From contig CAJPVJ010000193.1 in assembly GCA_905397405.1 (NCBI GenBank), positions 1 through 33,230 on the forward strand: a DNA stretch of 33,230 nucleotides, written 5' to 3'. The DNA is from Oppiella nova. Taxonomy: Eukaryota > Arthropoda > Arachnida > Sarcoptiformes > Oppiidae. Positions 25,575 through 33,230 of this stretch are shown piece by piece. Made by a program: the position numbers and the translations under genes. The stretch's first letter is position 1, and each line of letters starts with the position of its first letter. The notes under the pieces are model-generated. The model had not been told where the DNA came from. It worked only from the letters and a program-made list of their open reading frames with translations, and searched no databases.

Positions 25575-25657
25575 CCTATGTTCAACAACTATGAATAGCA
25601 ACAAACTGCAGATTTTATTTTGATCAAGGCTTTATCTGCCTAAAAGAGAGATGGTCT

Positions 25658-26323
25658 ATGCGAATTTTGCTCGCTGAAGATGATAGTTCACAAGCTGAAA
25701 GTATTAAATCTTGGTTGGAAATGGATGGCTACAATATAGATTGGGTCGAACGTGGTGATCATGCAATTTTAGCCATTGAACAGCATCAATATGACTGTAT
25801 CTTATTAGATCGTGGTTTGCCCAAAGCCACTGGCGATGAAATTCTTAAACTGTTAAAACGTCAATTTCCAGAAATTCCAGTGATTTTTCTTACCGCAAGA
25901 GATAGTATTCAAGATCGTGTGCAAGGTTTAGATCTCGGCGCAAATGATTATTTGGTAAAGCCTTTTAGTTTAGAAGAATTATCTGCTCGAGTACGGGCAC
26001 AACTCAGACAAACCCAAGTCACAAATTTACATGAAATAAAATATGAAAATTTAGTATTAGATACTCAAGCGAAAACGGTATTTCAGGATCAGCAAGTTGT
26101 TCATCTCACCGCAAAAGAATTTCAAATTTTATATAAATTGATGCAAAAGCCTGAACATATTGTGACACGTGAGCAATTGGAAGAATCACTTTATGCTTGG
26201 GGAGATGAAATTGAAAGTAATGCGATTGAAGTTTATATCTATCAATTGCGTAAGAAGATCGGTGGACATTTGATCAAAACAATCCGTGGCTTGGGCTATC
26301 GTATGAATAAAGAGCAAGATTGA
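25658..26323 (+). CDS. OmpR-family response regulator (QseB/PmrA-like)
   Basis: The protein has 221 residues. The receiver domain (1-115) has the acidic pocket at Glu7, Asp8 and Asp9, the phosphorylated Asp51 in ILLDRGLP, Thr79 in FLTARD and Lys101 in LVKPFS. The DNA-binding winged helix (125-221) has HLTAKEFQILYKLMQ, VTREQLEESLYAWGDEIESNAIEVYIYQLRKKI and IKTIRGLGYRM. This binding-domain wording is typical of the QseB/PmrA/TctD group. GAGAG lies 10 bases before the ATG. Its stop overlaps a possible TTG start of the kinase gene at 26320, so the two are almost surely translated from one message. The signal is unknown. Confidence 0.92.
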   Translation: MRILLAEDDSSQAESIKSWLEMDGYNIDWVERGDHAILAIEQHQYDCILLDRGLPKATGDEILKLLKRQFPEIPVIFLTARDSIQDRVQGLDLGANDYLVKPFSLEELSARVRAQLRQTQVTNLHEIKYENLVLDTQAKTVFQDQQVVHLTAKEFQILYKLMQKPEHIVTREQLEESLYAWGDEIESNAIEVYIYQLRKKIGGHLIKTIRGLGYRMNKEQD

Positions 26324-26364
26324 GTATTTCACCGAGTACTTTTAATGATTTCAATAGGATGAAT

Positions 26365-27699
26365 ATGACGCAGGCAGTATCACTACAAGCTAAGCTGATT
26401 AAGACTTCAATGCTCAGTTCAATTGTGGCCGGTATTTTTGCGCTGGTACTTCTGGTCAGTCTTTCGATTTATCACAATATGAACGTACAAGATGAAATCA
26501 TGGATGAAGTTGCAGATATGCTTCTGATCTCAGATTTAAGCGCGACGTCTGGTTTTCAATTGGATGAGTTAAGTGATGAATTTGATATTCAGTACCGATT
26601 GATGAATGGTGAGGTGATGTTGACCCAATCACCTGAATTTGATTTGCAACAAGGGCATGACAATCTTCTGGCTAAGGGTGAAGACAATGGATATGCATTT
26701 ATTTGGTCAGAGAATAAGTTGTTACGTAGCTACCGAGCGATTGATCAGGATTCTCAGTTAAGCGTCTATGTTATACAGCCCTTAAGTGTCCGTTTTAAAG
26801 ACTTATTGCAAAGTTTTATCAGCTATTTATTGGTTTTATTGAGTCTCTGGTTGGTGCAATGGTTGATTTTACATTTCTCAGTTAAAAAACAATTTAAATC
26901 TATTCAACTGCTTTCGACAGAAATTGCAGAGAAAAATGCCAATGATCTCAGCTTAATTCAGCAACAGCCTGCATTTAAAGAACTTGAGCCGATGGTCAAT
27001 CAGCTCAATCAAATGCTTGCGCGACTGGATCAAGCTTTAATTGCTGAACAACGCTTTACCGCAGATGCATCACATGAATTACGTTCGCCACTTTCTGCGA
27101 TACAAATGCGTTTGCAGTTATTACAACGCAAATATGCCGAGGTCCCTGAGATTTATCAGCAACTCAATAGTATTCAAAATGATGTGAATCGAGGAACGCT
27201 AGTCCTTGAAAATCTTTTGCTTTTGGCCCGATTAGATCCAGCGGATGCCAGTGAATTACCGAAGACTTGGATAAGTCTGGAGCAAATGACTCAGCATGTG
27301 TTAAATAGTTTAGATCCTTTTATAGACGAAAAGCAGCTTCAGATTCATATTCAAAGCGAAGATGTTCAGGTCTATGTAAATGAAGAATTACTTTTTATTT
27401 GTATTCGCAATCTTGTCGATAATGCGATTCGTTATACGCCAGTACAGGGCAATATTTATATTCAGATTGGACCTTTAAACAATAGCAATAGCTTTGAAAT
27501 TCAAAATGATGGTGAGGGTATTCCTCAAGACATCTTAGATCGTTTAGGTGAACGTTTTTACCGAGCGTTGGGGACCAAAACACAAGGTTCAGGCTTAGGT
27601 TTATCAATTTGTAAAAAGGTGATCGATCTGCATCATGGACAGATTCAGTTTGCTGCTTCCGAATATGGCGGTTTGAGCGTTTGTGTTTATTTACGTTAA
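26365..27699 (+). CDS. sensor histidine kinase (QseC-like)
   Basis: The protein has 444 residues from ATG 26365, which has AGGATG about 5 bases upstream. In-frame TTG 26320 (overlapping the regulator's stop) and ATG 26359 are alternatives. Membrane segment 1 is at about 16-36 and segment 2 at about 147-170, with a periplasmic sensor of about 110 residues between them. A HAMP-like link follows. The H-box FTADASHELRSPLSAIQ has His237, the N-box is RNLVDNAIRYTP, then NDGEGIP, then ERFYRALGTKTQGSGLGLSIC. This is a class I kinase that phosphorylates Asp51 of the adjacent regulator. The periplasmic part is acidic (DEIMDEVADMLL), which could suit metal or cationic-peptide sensing. That is inference. 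Confidence 0.92.
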   Translation: MTQAVSLQAKLIKTSMLSSIVAGIFALVLLVSLSIYHNMNVQDEIMDEVADMLLISDLSATSGFQLDELSDEFDIQYRLMNGEVMLTQSPEFDLQQGHDNLLAKGEDNGYAFIWSENKLLRSYRAIDQDSQLSVYVIQPLSVRFKDLLQSFISYLLVLLSLWLVQWLILHFSVKKQFKSIQLLSTEIAEKNANDLSLIQQQPAFKELEPMVNQLNQMLARLDQALIAEQRFTADASHELRSPLSAIQMRLQLLQRKYAEVPEIYQQLNSIQNDVNRGTLVLENLLLLARLDPADASELPKTWISLEQMTQHVLNSLDPFIDEKQLQIHIQSEDVQVYVNEELLFICIRNLVDNAIRYTPVQGNIYIQIGPLNNSNSFEIQNDGEGIPQDILDRLGERFYRALGTKTQGSGLGLSICKKVIDLHHGQIQFAASEYGGLSVCVYLR

Positions 27700-27818
27700 A
27701 GCTGTACGATTGAATCGGTTATTTTTATTGAGTGTTTAGCATTTCATTAGATCGTTTTATAGAGATAGGTTGTTGTATAAAAATCTATAGATAAGCATTA
27801 AAAATCAGCTGACAAAAT

Positions 27819-27850
27819 TAAAAAGCAGTATGCGCTGATTCATACTGCTT
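27819..27850 (-). terminator. intrinsic terminator of hemP
   Basis: AAGCAGTATG (27823-27832) pairs perfectly with CATACTGCTT (27841-27850) around an 8-base loop. On the leftward strand it runs into TTTTTAATTTT. It lies 39 bases past the hemP stop. Rightward it has no T-run, so it is assigned to hemP. Confidence 0.78.
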
Positions 27851-27888
27851 GTTCCCACGTTTTTTGTTTTAACTTAATGTTTTTATAG

Positions 27889-28059
27889 TTATTTGGTCAA
27901 AATTAGACGATTGTTACGTGTTAAACGTAAGCGATATTCTTCTCCAGCATGCATGATGCGAATTTCGCGCCCTAATGCAAATAAGTTATTTGAATGTAAC
28001 ATCGGAAGAGATTGGTGAGCTTCAGTGTTACGTGTGAATAGGCTAAAAGGTGCGTTCAT
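27889..28059 (-). CDS. hemP: hemin uptake protein HemP
   Basis: The protein has 56 residues from ATG 28059, with GGAG about 9 bases upstream. Longer in-frame starts would place the Fur box inside the gene and are rejected. It carries the HemP signature: LFALGREIRIMHAGEEYRL, then RLTRNNRLILTK at the very end. In several proteobacteria HemP/HmuP is a small cytoplasmic protein needed for haem-receptor gene activation. Here no haem receptor or transporter gene lies beside it, so its targets are elsewhere. The promoter is overlapped by a Fur box (28095-28113), so it should be made when iron is scarce. Confidence 0.92.
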   Translation of the reverse strand: MNAPFSLFTRNTEAHQSLPMLHSNNLFALGREIRIMHAGEEYRLRLTRNNRLILTK

Positions 28060-28094
28060 TATTGTTACTCCGTGTGGGGTGCTGTCTAAGTGAT

Positions 28095-28113
28095 TTAAAT
28101 GATAATCATTATC
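28095..28113. promoter_or_regulatory. Fur box over the hemP promoter
   Basis: TTAAATGATAATCATTATC matches the 19-base Fur consensus at 16 positions, including the whole ATGATAATCATTATC part. It overlaps the hemP -10 and lies about 87 bases before the divergent Nudix gene, which it might also touch. Confidence 0.9.
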
Positions 28114-28128
28114 GAATAGGTCTGTCAA
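28099..28128 (-). promoter_or_regulatory. hemP promoter
   Basis: On the leftward strand a perfect TTGACA (-35, 28128-28123) and TATCAT (-10, 28104-28099) are 18 bases apart. The -10 is covered by the Fur box. Transcription would start about 35 bases before the ATG. Confidence 0.75.
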
Positions 28129-28199
28129 CGATAATTTTTATCATTTATAAAATTTCTATAATTGCTTACAATTCATTAAAAATTCAGGTGTCGATTTTT

Positions 28200-29111
28200 A
28201 TGTCTAAACCCAGTATTCATGTGGCTATCGCTTTATTACTTTATCGTGGGAAAGTGTTGGTCGGTTGGCGCAATGCGGATCAGCATCAGGGCAATAAATA
28301 TGAATTTCCTGGCGGCAAAATTGAAGCAGGGGAAACGCCTGTCGAAGCATGTCGTCGAGAGATCTTTGAGGAAGTGGGAATTGGCATCCAGCAATGGCAT
28401 GCTTTTGACGTGATTCATCACGTTTATGATGACGTTGAAGTGTTTCTCCATCTTTTTCATGCCACTGTTCCTGAACAATATTTGCATGATATTCAGAAAC
28501 CTTGGACATGGTATGGGCGTGATCAACTATTCGCGCTGAATTTCCCTAAAGCCAATCAAGCGATTATTCAACGCTTGTACTGGGCGCATCAAATTAAAAT
28601 CTCCGACAATCTTTCAGCATTGAGCATAGAAAAAAGTCTAGATGACAACGCGCAATTTTTTTATTTTAGAACGACTGCAGATCAGGTTGCTGTAACACAA
28701 ATTTCGCAGTTAGCTGCAAATGCCTTATCTCGCTTGATCGTCAATATAGAGCTATGGCAACAGTTGCCTGAACATCTTCAAAAAAGTATAGCTGCTGTAC
28801 ATTATAAACAGCATCAATTGATGGATTTACACATCGAGCAGTTACCAATCGGTCTACGTTGTATAGCAGCATGTCATGATTTGGTATCTTTACAGCGAGC
28901 ACAGATATTGGGCTTTGATGCTGTGATGTTAAGTCCAGTATTTGCAACCCAGACGCATCCTGAAGCCAAAGGACTTGGATGGGAAAAATTTGCTGAATAT
29001 GCCAAAACTTGTGATTTACCGGTTTTTGCATTGGGAGGATTAAGCCAAGCTGATTTAGCGATTGCACAACAGCATTATGCATACGGGATTGCTGGGATTC
29101 GAAATTTTTAA
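28200..29111 (+). CDS. mutT: Nudix hydrolase (MutT-like) fused to a thiamine-phosphate-synthase-like domain
   Basis: The protein has 303 residues from ATG 28200, with AGGTG 9 bases upstream. Residues 1-130 form a MutT-type Nudix domain with a full Nudix box at 39-61: GKIEAGE (Glu45), then REIFEEVGI (Arg53, Glu54, Glu57, Glu58). MutT clears 8-oxo-dGTP from the nucleotide pool. Residues 160-303 resemble the second half of thiamine phosphate synthase: LPIGLRCIAACHD, GFDAVMLSPVFATQTHPEAKGLGW, LPVFALGGLSQADL, GIAGIRNF. This fusion is known in gammaproteobacteria, and the role of the second domain is unclear. The diphosphate-side motif of true ThiE is not seen here. The real thiE is at 14721, so this domain is not needed for thiamine. 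Confidence 0.88.
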   Translation: MSKPSIHVAIALLLYRGKVLVGWRNADQHQGNKYEFPGGKIEAGETPVEACRREIFEEVGIGIQQWHAFDVIHHVYDDVEVFLHLFHATVPEQYLHDIQKPWTWYGRDQLFALNFPKANQAIIQRLYWAHQIKISDNLSALSIEKSLDDNAQFFYFRTTADQVAVTQISQLAANALSRLIVNIELWQQLPEHLQKSIAAVHYKQHQLMDLHIEQLPIGLRCIAACHDLVSLQRAQILGFDAVMLSPVFATQTHPEAKGLGWEKFAEYAKTCDLPVFALGGLSQADLAIAQQHYAYGIAGIRNF

Positions 29112-29131
29112 TCGAGCAGAGGTATTGCCTT

Positions 29132-29160
29132 AAACAGTTATAAGCGTTGTAACTGTTTTT
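29132..29160 (+). terminator. terminator of the Nudix gene, overlapping the lpoP 3' end
   Basis: AAACAGTTA (29132-29140) pairs with TAACTGTTT (29150-29158) around a 9-base loop, with TTTTT at 29156-29160. Its arms include the stop codon and last codons of the convergent lpoP. Confidence 0.72.
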
Positions 29161-29722
29161 GCGCTTCTGCGATGCTCTGTTGATTTTTTAATTGCTGAGC
29201 AGCCTGCAAGATAACATTCCAAAAGGTTTTCTTCTGGGATGGACTTTGCGCATAACTTAAACCACGTCGTGCTAGAGATTCAGCATTCGCATATTGTTTC
29301 TTCTGATTGGCAATTTGAGCCAAATACGAGAACACTTGTGCTGATTGTGGTGCAATACGTTGTGCATGGATTGCATAACGTTCAGCTTCATCCCACTGGC
29401 CCTTTTGATATGCCGTTTGAGTTTGTTGGATGAGCTGTTTAAAGGCTGGGATATTTTCTCCATCCTCAAATTTTTGCGTTTGAGGCTTGGATTGTGGTGC
29501 AATTACGACAGGAACTTTTTCACGTTTAATTTCAGGGCGTTCATAAGGGGTAATTTTTACCCCATCTGGTGTAGCAACCCGATGGTCAGGCTGTTCAGAT
29601 TTTGGCTTTTCAACAGATTTGCTTGGTTTAGAATTTTGTTGGGGTGTTGTTTGACACCCAGCCAAAGTTAATATTCCACTTAAACTTAGAATATAAGCGA
29701 TTGTGCTTACATTTCGTTTCAT
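29138..29722 (-). CDS. lpoP: TPR lipoprotein, probable PBP1b activator LpoP
   Basis: The precursor has 194 residues. ATG 29722 has AGGA 7 bases upstream; the GTG just before it is rejected. A lipoprotein signal ends in LTLAGC with the lipid cysteine at 23, followed by QTT, which favours the outer membrane. A proline-, lysine- and glutamate-rich linker (about 30-85) follows, long enough to cross part of the periplasm. TPR-like helices come after it (FKQLIQQTQTAYQKGQWDEA, VFSYLAQIANQKKQYANAES). This matches LpoP, the TPR lipoprotein shown in Pseudomonas aeruginosa to activate PBP1b and reported in Acinetobacter. It lies directly downstream of mrcB (51 bases) in the same direction. The name rests on architecture and this linkage. 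Confidence 0.8.
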   Translation of the reverse strand: MKRNVSTIAYILSLSGILTLAGCQTTPQQNSKPSKSVEKPKSEQPDHRVATPDGVKITPYERPEIKREKVPVVIAPQSKPQTQKFEDGENIPAFKQLIQQTQTAYQKGQWDEAERYAIHAQRIAPQSAQVFSYLAQIANQKKQYANAESLARRGLSYAQSPSQKKTFWNVILQAAQQLKNQQSIAEAQKQLQRL

Positions 29723-29773
29723 CACAAATTCCTATTTAAAAGCCAATTTACCCGTATATCCAACATGTTTAGA

Positions 29774-32206
29774 TTAGTTGTTATAACTACCACTTGAGAT
29801 CACATGACCTCTTGAGTCCTGATCTAAACTGTCTTCACTTTCGCGAATATAGTTTTCTATACTATCACTTGAATGCGGCTGTGAAGTGTTTTGTTGCGTA
29901 TCAGGTGTGGATTGAGGATCAACTTGATAATATGGCATGCCGCACTCTGTCGCACGATTAGGAACTGTGTGACGTAATAATGGAATATATAGTGCGCCTT
30001 CACAGCCTTGTGCTGAAAGCTCCCCAGTTCGAGAGTCAATCCATTGCCATGAAATATCATCTGTTTGACGTAAATTCACTGGTTTTTGGCGTAATTGCTT
30101 CATGACATTGATCCAAACAGGTAATGCACCAGATGAACCTGTAAGCCCAGTGATTTTATTGTTGTCTAAGCCTAACCACACCACTGCTAAATTATTGCCT
30201 GAATATCCAGCAAACCAAGAATCACGGGTATCGTTGGTTGTACCAGATTTGCCCGCAAGTTTGAGATCAGCTGGTAATGTGTTGTAAGCAGCTTTACCTG
30301 TACCTGCAGACATGACTTGTTGTAAGCCAAAGTTCAATAAGAAGGCAGCAGAAGGGTCTATGGTCTGTTGTACATTTAAACCAAAACGCTCCAATAAACG
30401 ACCATTAGAATCTACAACAGTACGAATCGCTTTGGTTGGATATTTAAATCCACCTGTTGCAAAGTTACCATAAATACTCATCACTTCCATGGGCGACATA
30501 TCAACAGCACCAAGGAAAATAGACGGGTAGTTTGGAATCTTTGAGGTCACGCCAAATTTAGACAAGTTGTTGCTAAATGTAGAGATCCCAAATTCATTAC
30601 CTAAACGCACAGCAGACAAGTTATATGAGTTTGCTAAGGCTTGAGACATCGGAACATAGCCATGACCTGTTCCACTATAGTTCTTTGGTGTCCAGGTTTG
30701 ATTACCACTGACAGGTAAACTAATTGGCGCATCTTCAATTTGTGATGCCCAGTTATAACGACCTGATTCCAACGCACTTAAATAAATCACAGGTTTAAGC
30801 AAAGAACCCACTTGACGTTTCGCATCTACAGTACGGTTAAAGCCAGTAAAGTCTTGGGTTGAACCAACAGCAGCAATCAATTCGCCATTTTCAGGGCGGG
30901 TAACTAAAACAGCGCCTTGTAGGTCTTTTAATCTTGCTGGGTTCGCATTGGCTAAACGGCTCACCGTTTCTCTAAAGCTCTTTTGCACTCTAGTTTGTGC
31001 AATTGGATCAAGTGTTGTAAAAATTCTTAAACCTTGATTGGTTAAATCTGATTCTTGGTATTCGGTTTTAAGTTGACGACGTACAATATCTAAGAAGTCT
31101 GGGAAGCTTGCTGTACCTAATGTTGGTTTACGCACCACATTGAGTGGACGTGCAATTTCTTTTTCATATTGCGCTTGGTCTAAGTATCCCATCACCAACA
31201 TATTGTTCAGCACAATATCGCGACGTTTTTTTGCGCCTTCAGGATTTTTCCAAGGGTTAAATAGGGTAGGGCCTTGAACTAAACCGACCAAAAATGCTTG
31301 TTGTGAAATATTTAATTCACTGAGCGGTAAGCCGAAATAGAATTGTGAAGCCAAGCCATAACCATTGACAGAGTAGTTACCACTTTGACCTAAATTCACT
31401 TCATTTAAATAGGCTTCTAAAATTTCGTCTTTACTGTAATGAAGCTCTAATAACAGCGACATCAGGGCTTCATTTACTTTACGTTTTAAGGTCTTTTCAG
31501 GAGTTAAGAAAAAGTTCTTAACCAACTGTTGAGTCAGTGTTGAACCACCTTGACGTTTACCACCAGTCACATTACTAAGTAAAGCACGTGCTGTACCACG
31601 GAATGAAATACCATGATGGCGATAAAAGTTTCTATCCTCTGTGGCGATTAATGCTTCAATCAAAGGTTTAGGAACTTTATTTAATTTGATGAGGACACGG
31701 TCTTCATTGTGTTGCGGGTAGATACCACCAATTAACATTGGCTCTAGACGTGCGATTCCAGTATTGGTCGGTTTGGTGGCTTTTACATCTGTAACTGTAT
31801 CACCAGCAAAGGTCACCTGTAGAACTTGTTCTGGATCTACACTGTCACCAAAGTCAAAGCCACGTGTATGCACGTAAATTGTATTCGGTTGGGTAATATA
31901 GGTTCCCGATTTGGTATAGCTATCACTGTTTTTATAACCGAGTAATTTGAGCTCTTGTTCAAACTCTATTTGGGCAATTGGCGCAGTTGCATAAATTTCT
32001 AATGGGCGAGCGAATACTTTCGCAGGGATATCCCAGCGATTGCCTTCAAACTTATCTCGAATAACATTGTCGAGTCGAATTAAGTAGACGCTAAATGCGA
32101 GAAATACTGCAATAATTAATACACAAAAAATCAGTGCAATTAAGCCTATACCACGTTCGGTCTTCATATACAGATAATAATACCCAAATTTATTTTCGCT
32201 AATCAT
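29774..32206 (-). CDS. mrcB: penicillin-binding protein 1b (bifunctional peptidoglycan synthase)
   Basis: The protein has 810 residues from ATG 32206. ATG 32167 (MKTERGIGLIAL) gives 797 residues, near the usual Acinetobacter length, and may be the true start; neither has a strong ribosome site. The cytoplasmic tip and membrane anchor (about 20-43) are followed by the UB2H-like region, then the GT51 glycosyltransferase with ATEDRNFYRHHG (Glu190) and RQGGSTLTQQLVKN. The transpeptidase has SLLK (Ser468, Lys471), SYN (526-528) and KSGT (652-655). It polymerises and crosslinks peptidoglycan at the inner membrane. lpoP follows after 51 bases, so enzyme and activator are probably one operon. It is divergent from nadK. 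Confidence 0.95.
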   Translation of the reverse strand: MISENKFGYYYLYMKTERGIGLIALIFCVLIIAVFLAFSVYLIRLDNVIRDKFEGNRWDIPAKVFARPLEIYATAPIAQIEFEQELKLLGYKNSDSYTKSGTYITQPNTIYVHTRGFDFGDSVDPEQVLQVTFAGDTVTDVKATKPTNTGIARLEPMLIGGIYPQHNEDRVLIKLNKVPKPLIEALIATEDRNFYRHHGISFRGTARALLSNVTGGKRQGGSTLTQQLVKNFFLTPEKTLKRKVNEALMSLLLELHYSKDEILEAYLNEVNLGQSGNYSVNGYGLASQFYFGLPLSELNISQQAFLVGLVQGPTLFNPWKNPEGAKKRRDIVLNNMLVMGYLDQAQYEKEIARPLNVVRKPTLGTASFPDFLDIVRRQLKTEYQESDLTNQGLRIFTTLDPIAQTRVQKSFRETVSRLANANPARLKDLQGAVLVTRPENGELIAAVGSTQDFTGFNRTVDAKRQVGSLLKPVIYLSALESGRYNWASQIEDAPISLPVSGNQTWTPKNYSGTGHGYVPMSQALANSYNLSAVRLGNEFGISTFSNNLSKFGVTSKIPNYPSIFLGAVDMSPMEVMSIYGNFATGGFKYPTKAIRTVVDSNGRLLERFGLNVQQTIDPSAAFLLNFGLQQVMSAGTGKAAYNTLPADLKLAGKSGTTNDTRDSWFAGYSGNNLAVVWLGLDNNKITGLTGSSGALPVWINVMKQLRQKPVNLRQTDDISWQWIDSRTGELSAQGCEGALYIPLLRHTVPNRATECGMPYYQVDPQSTPDTQQNTSQPHSSDSIENYIRESEDSLDQDSRGHVISSGSYNN

Positions 32207-32362
32207 GCGAAGCTTTTCTTAATTTTGCAATAATAAATCTGTGAAATACACAAATTTAAAGGCTTTTTAAACATTCTCGTTATTTTTCGTATATGAATGA
32301 TTTTATAAACATATACTGAGAGTGTTATTATATCTCAGAATTTCAGTGGAGCTACCGCATCT

Positions 32363-33230
32363 GTGCAAATTTCACCAAAGACCTTTCGTAATATCGGTTT
32401 AATTGGAAGACCAGATAAATCATCTGTGGTTGATACGCTTTGTCTTATACACGATCATTTATTAAGTTTGGGTCTGCATCCAGTTTTTGATACAGCTACA
32501 GCACAACTTGTACCTTATACCAATACACAAACTGTCAGTAAGAATCTGCTCGGTGAAGTGGTTGATTTGGTTATTGTCGTCGGTGGTGATGGTTCTTTAT
32601 TACATGCTGCACGTGCATTGGTAAAATACAATATTCCTGTACTTGGGGTGAACCGCGGTCGCTTAGGTTTTTTAACAGATATTAAACCCACTGAAGTGCT
32701 GTTTAAGTTAGATCAAGTTTTAAAAGGTGAGTTTCAGCTTGATCGTCGCTTTTTATTGGAAATTGAAATTCGCAGTAAAAATGAAATAATTTATGATGCA
32801 ATTGCTTTGAATGATGTGGTACTTCATTCTGGTAAATCTGTACATATGATTGATTTTGAGCTGAACATTGATGGGCAATATGTTTATCGCCAGCACAGTG
32901 ATGGTTTAATTGTATCGACCCCGACAGGTTCAACGGCATATGCCTTATCTGGTGGTGGACCGATTTTACATCCAAGTATGGATGCGATTGCTTTGGTTCC
33001 AATGCACCCACATACTTTGTCATCAAGACCGATTGTGGTGGGTGGGCAAAGCGAAATTAAGATATTGATTCGTGAAAATCGTGTATTGCCGATGGTCAGT
33101 GCTGATGGACAGCATAGCGTTTCATTAAATGTCGGTGATAGTTTGCATATTCGTAAACATCCCTTCAAACTAATACTTTTACATCCACCAGGTTATGACT
33201 TCTATATGGCTTGTCGTACTAAACTTGGCT
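32363..33230 (+). CDS. nadK: NAD kinase, 5' part
   Basis: The frame is open from GTG 32363 to the right edge, 289 codons, with the C-terminus cut by the window. No in-frame ATG precedes the conserved KTFRNIGLIGRPD, so GTG is the probable start. A GGAG lies about 12 bases upstream. Marks are VVGGDGSLLHAAR (the catalytic GGDG), LGVNRGRLGFLTDI, LNDVVLHSGK (usually NE in the family, here ND), DGLIVSTPTGSTAYALSGGGP and LSSRPIVV. The enzyme phosphorylates NAD to NADP in the cytoplasm with ATP. It is divergent from mrcB with about 155 bases between the starts, which must hold both promoters. Confidence 0.94.
   Translation, partial: MQISPKTFRNIGLIGRPDKSSVVDTLCLIHDHLLSLGLHPVFDTATAQLVPYTNTQTVSKNLLGEVVDLVIVVGGDGSLLHAARALVKYNIPVLGVNRGRLGFLTDIKPTEVLFKLDQVLKGEFQLDRRFLLEIEIRSKNEIIYDAIALNDVVLHSGKSVHMIDFELNIDGQYVYRQHSDGLIVSTPTGSTAYALSGGGPILHPSMDAIALVPMHPHTLSSRPIVVGGQSEIKILIRENRVLPMVSADGQHSVSLNVGDSLHIRKHPFKLILLHPPGYDFYMACRTKLG

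Noticed and set aside
28050-28199. Upstream extension of the Nudix protein by 50 residues
   Set aside because: The extension crosses the hemP start and Fur box and does not resemble the family; ATG 28200 has AGGTG upstream.
1-33230. CRISPR arrays, tRNA or rRNA genes, prophage or toxin-antitoxin modules
   Set aside because: No regularly spaced repeats, cloverleaf-type sequences, phage structural genes or paired small toxin/antitoxin genes were found by eye.

Overview
The window looks like chromosomal DNA of an Acinetobacter-type gammaproteobacterium (Moraxellaceae). It is AT-rich, and the family mix fits that group: a TcyP-type cystine carrier, two CYTH-CHAD proteins, a GspE-type ATPase encoded on its own, PBP1b next to an LpoP-like TPR lipoprotein, HemP under a Fur box, and a MutT protein fused to a thiamine-phosphate-synthase-like domain. 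The species cannot be named from sequence reading alone. I see no rRNA, tRNA, CRISPR, prophage or intact insertion sequence.

Layout. 1-5.0 kb holds transport and small metabolic genes: the start of an NCS2 nucleobase permease, a YbfB/YjiJ-type MFS transporter, a flavin-reductase-family protein divergent from tcyP, and a small secreted cysteine-rich protein. 5.1-10.7 kb holds a PhzF-family isomerase, a large periplasmic M16 peptidase, ferredoxin-NADP reductase (fpr) and trmO. 10.8-13.9 kb holds two leftward CYTH-CHAD paralogues, one with a CHAD half that has lost its basic residues. 14.2-17.3 kb holds a DUF962/Mpo1-like gene, thiE, hemL and a GlcG/HbpS-family gene. A degenerate repeat lies left of this block and a 333-base MITE-like element with inverted ends lies right of it. 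17.7-23.1 kb holds an amidohydrolase, two DUF3144 paralogues, an unrecognised rightward gene, a large lipoprotein and an MgtC/SapB-DUF4010 membrane protein. 23.3-27.7 kb holds gspE, then a YgiW-type BOF protein followed by a QseB/QseC-like two-component pair. 27.9-33.2 kb holds hemP, the Nudix-TMP-synthase fusion, the lpoP-mrcB pair and the start of nadK.

How genes work together. The clearest functional units are mrcB-lpoP (peptidoglycan synthase with its probable outer-membrane activator), the BOF gene with its two-component system, the divergent flavin reductase/tcyP pair that shares a repeated palindrome, and hemP with a Fur-type operator over its promoter. thiE and hemL are cofactor-synthesis genes that adjoin but have a 62-base gap. 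Most of the window is ordinary core genome. The unusual points are the decayed CHAD domain, the MITE whose first base completes a stop codon, the paired DUF3144 genes, and several unassigned palindromes in promoter regions.
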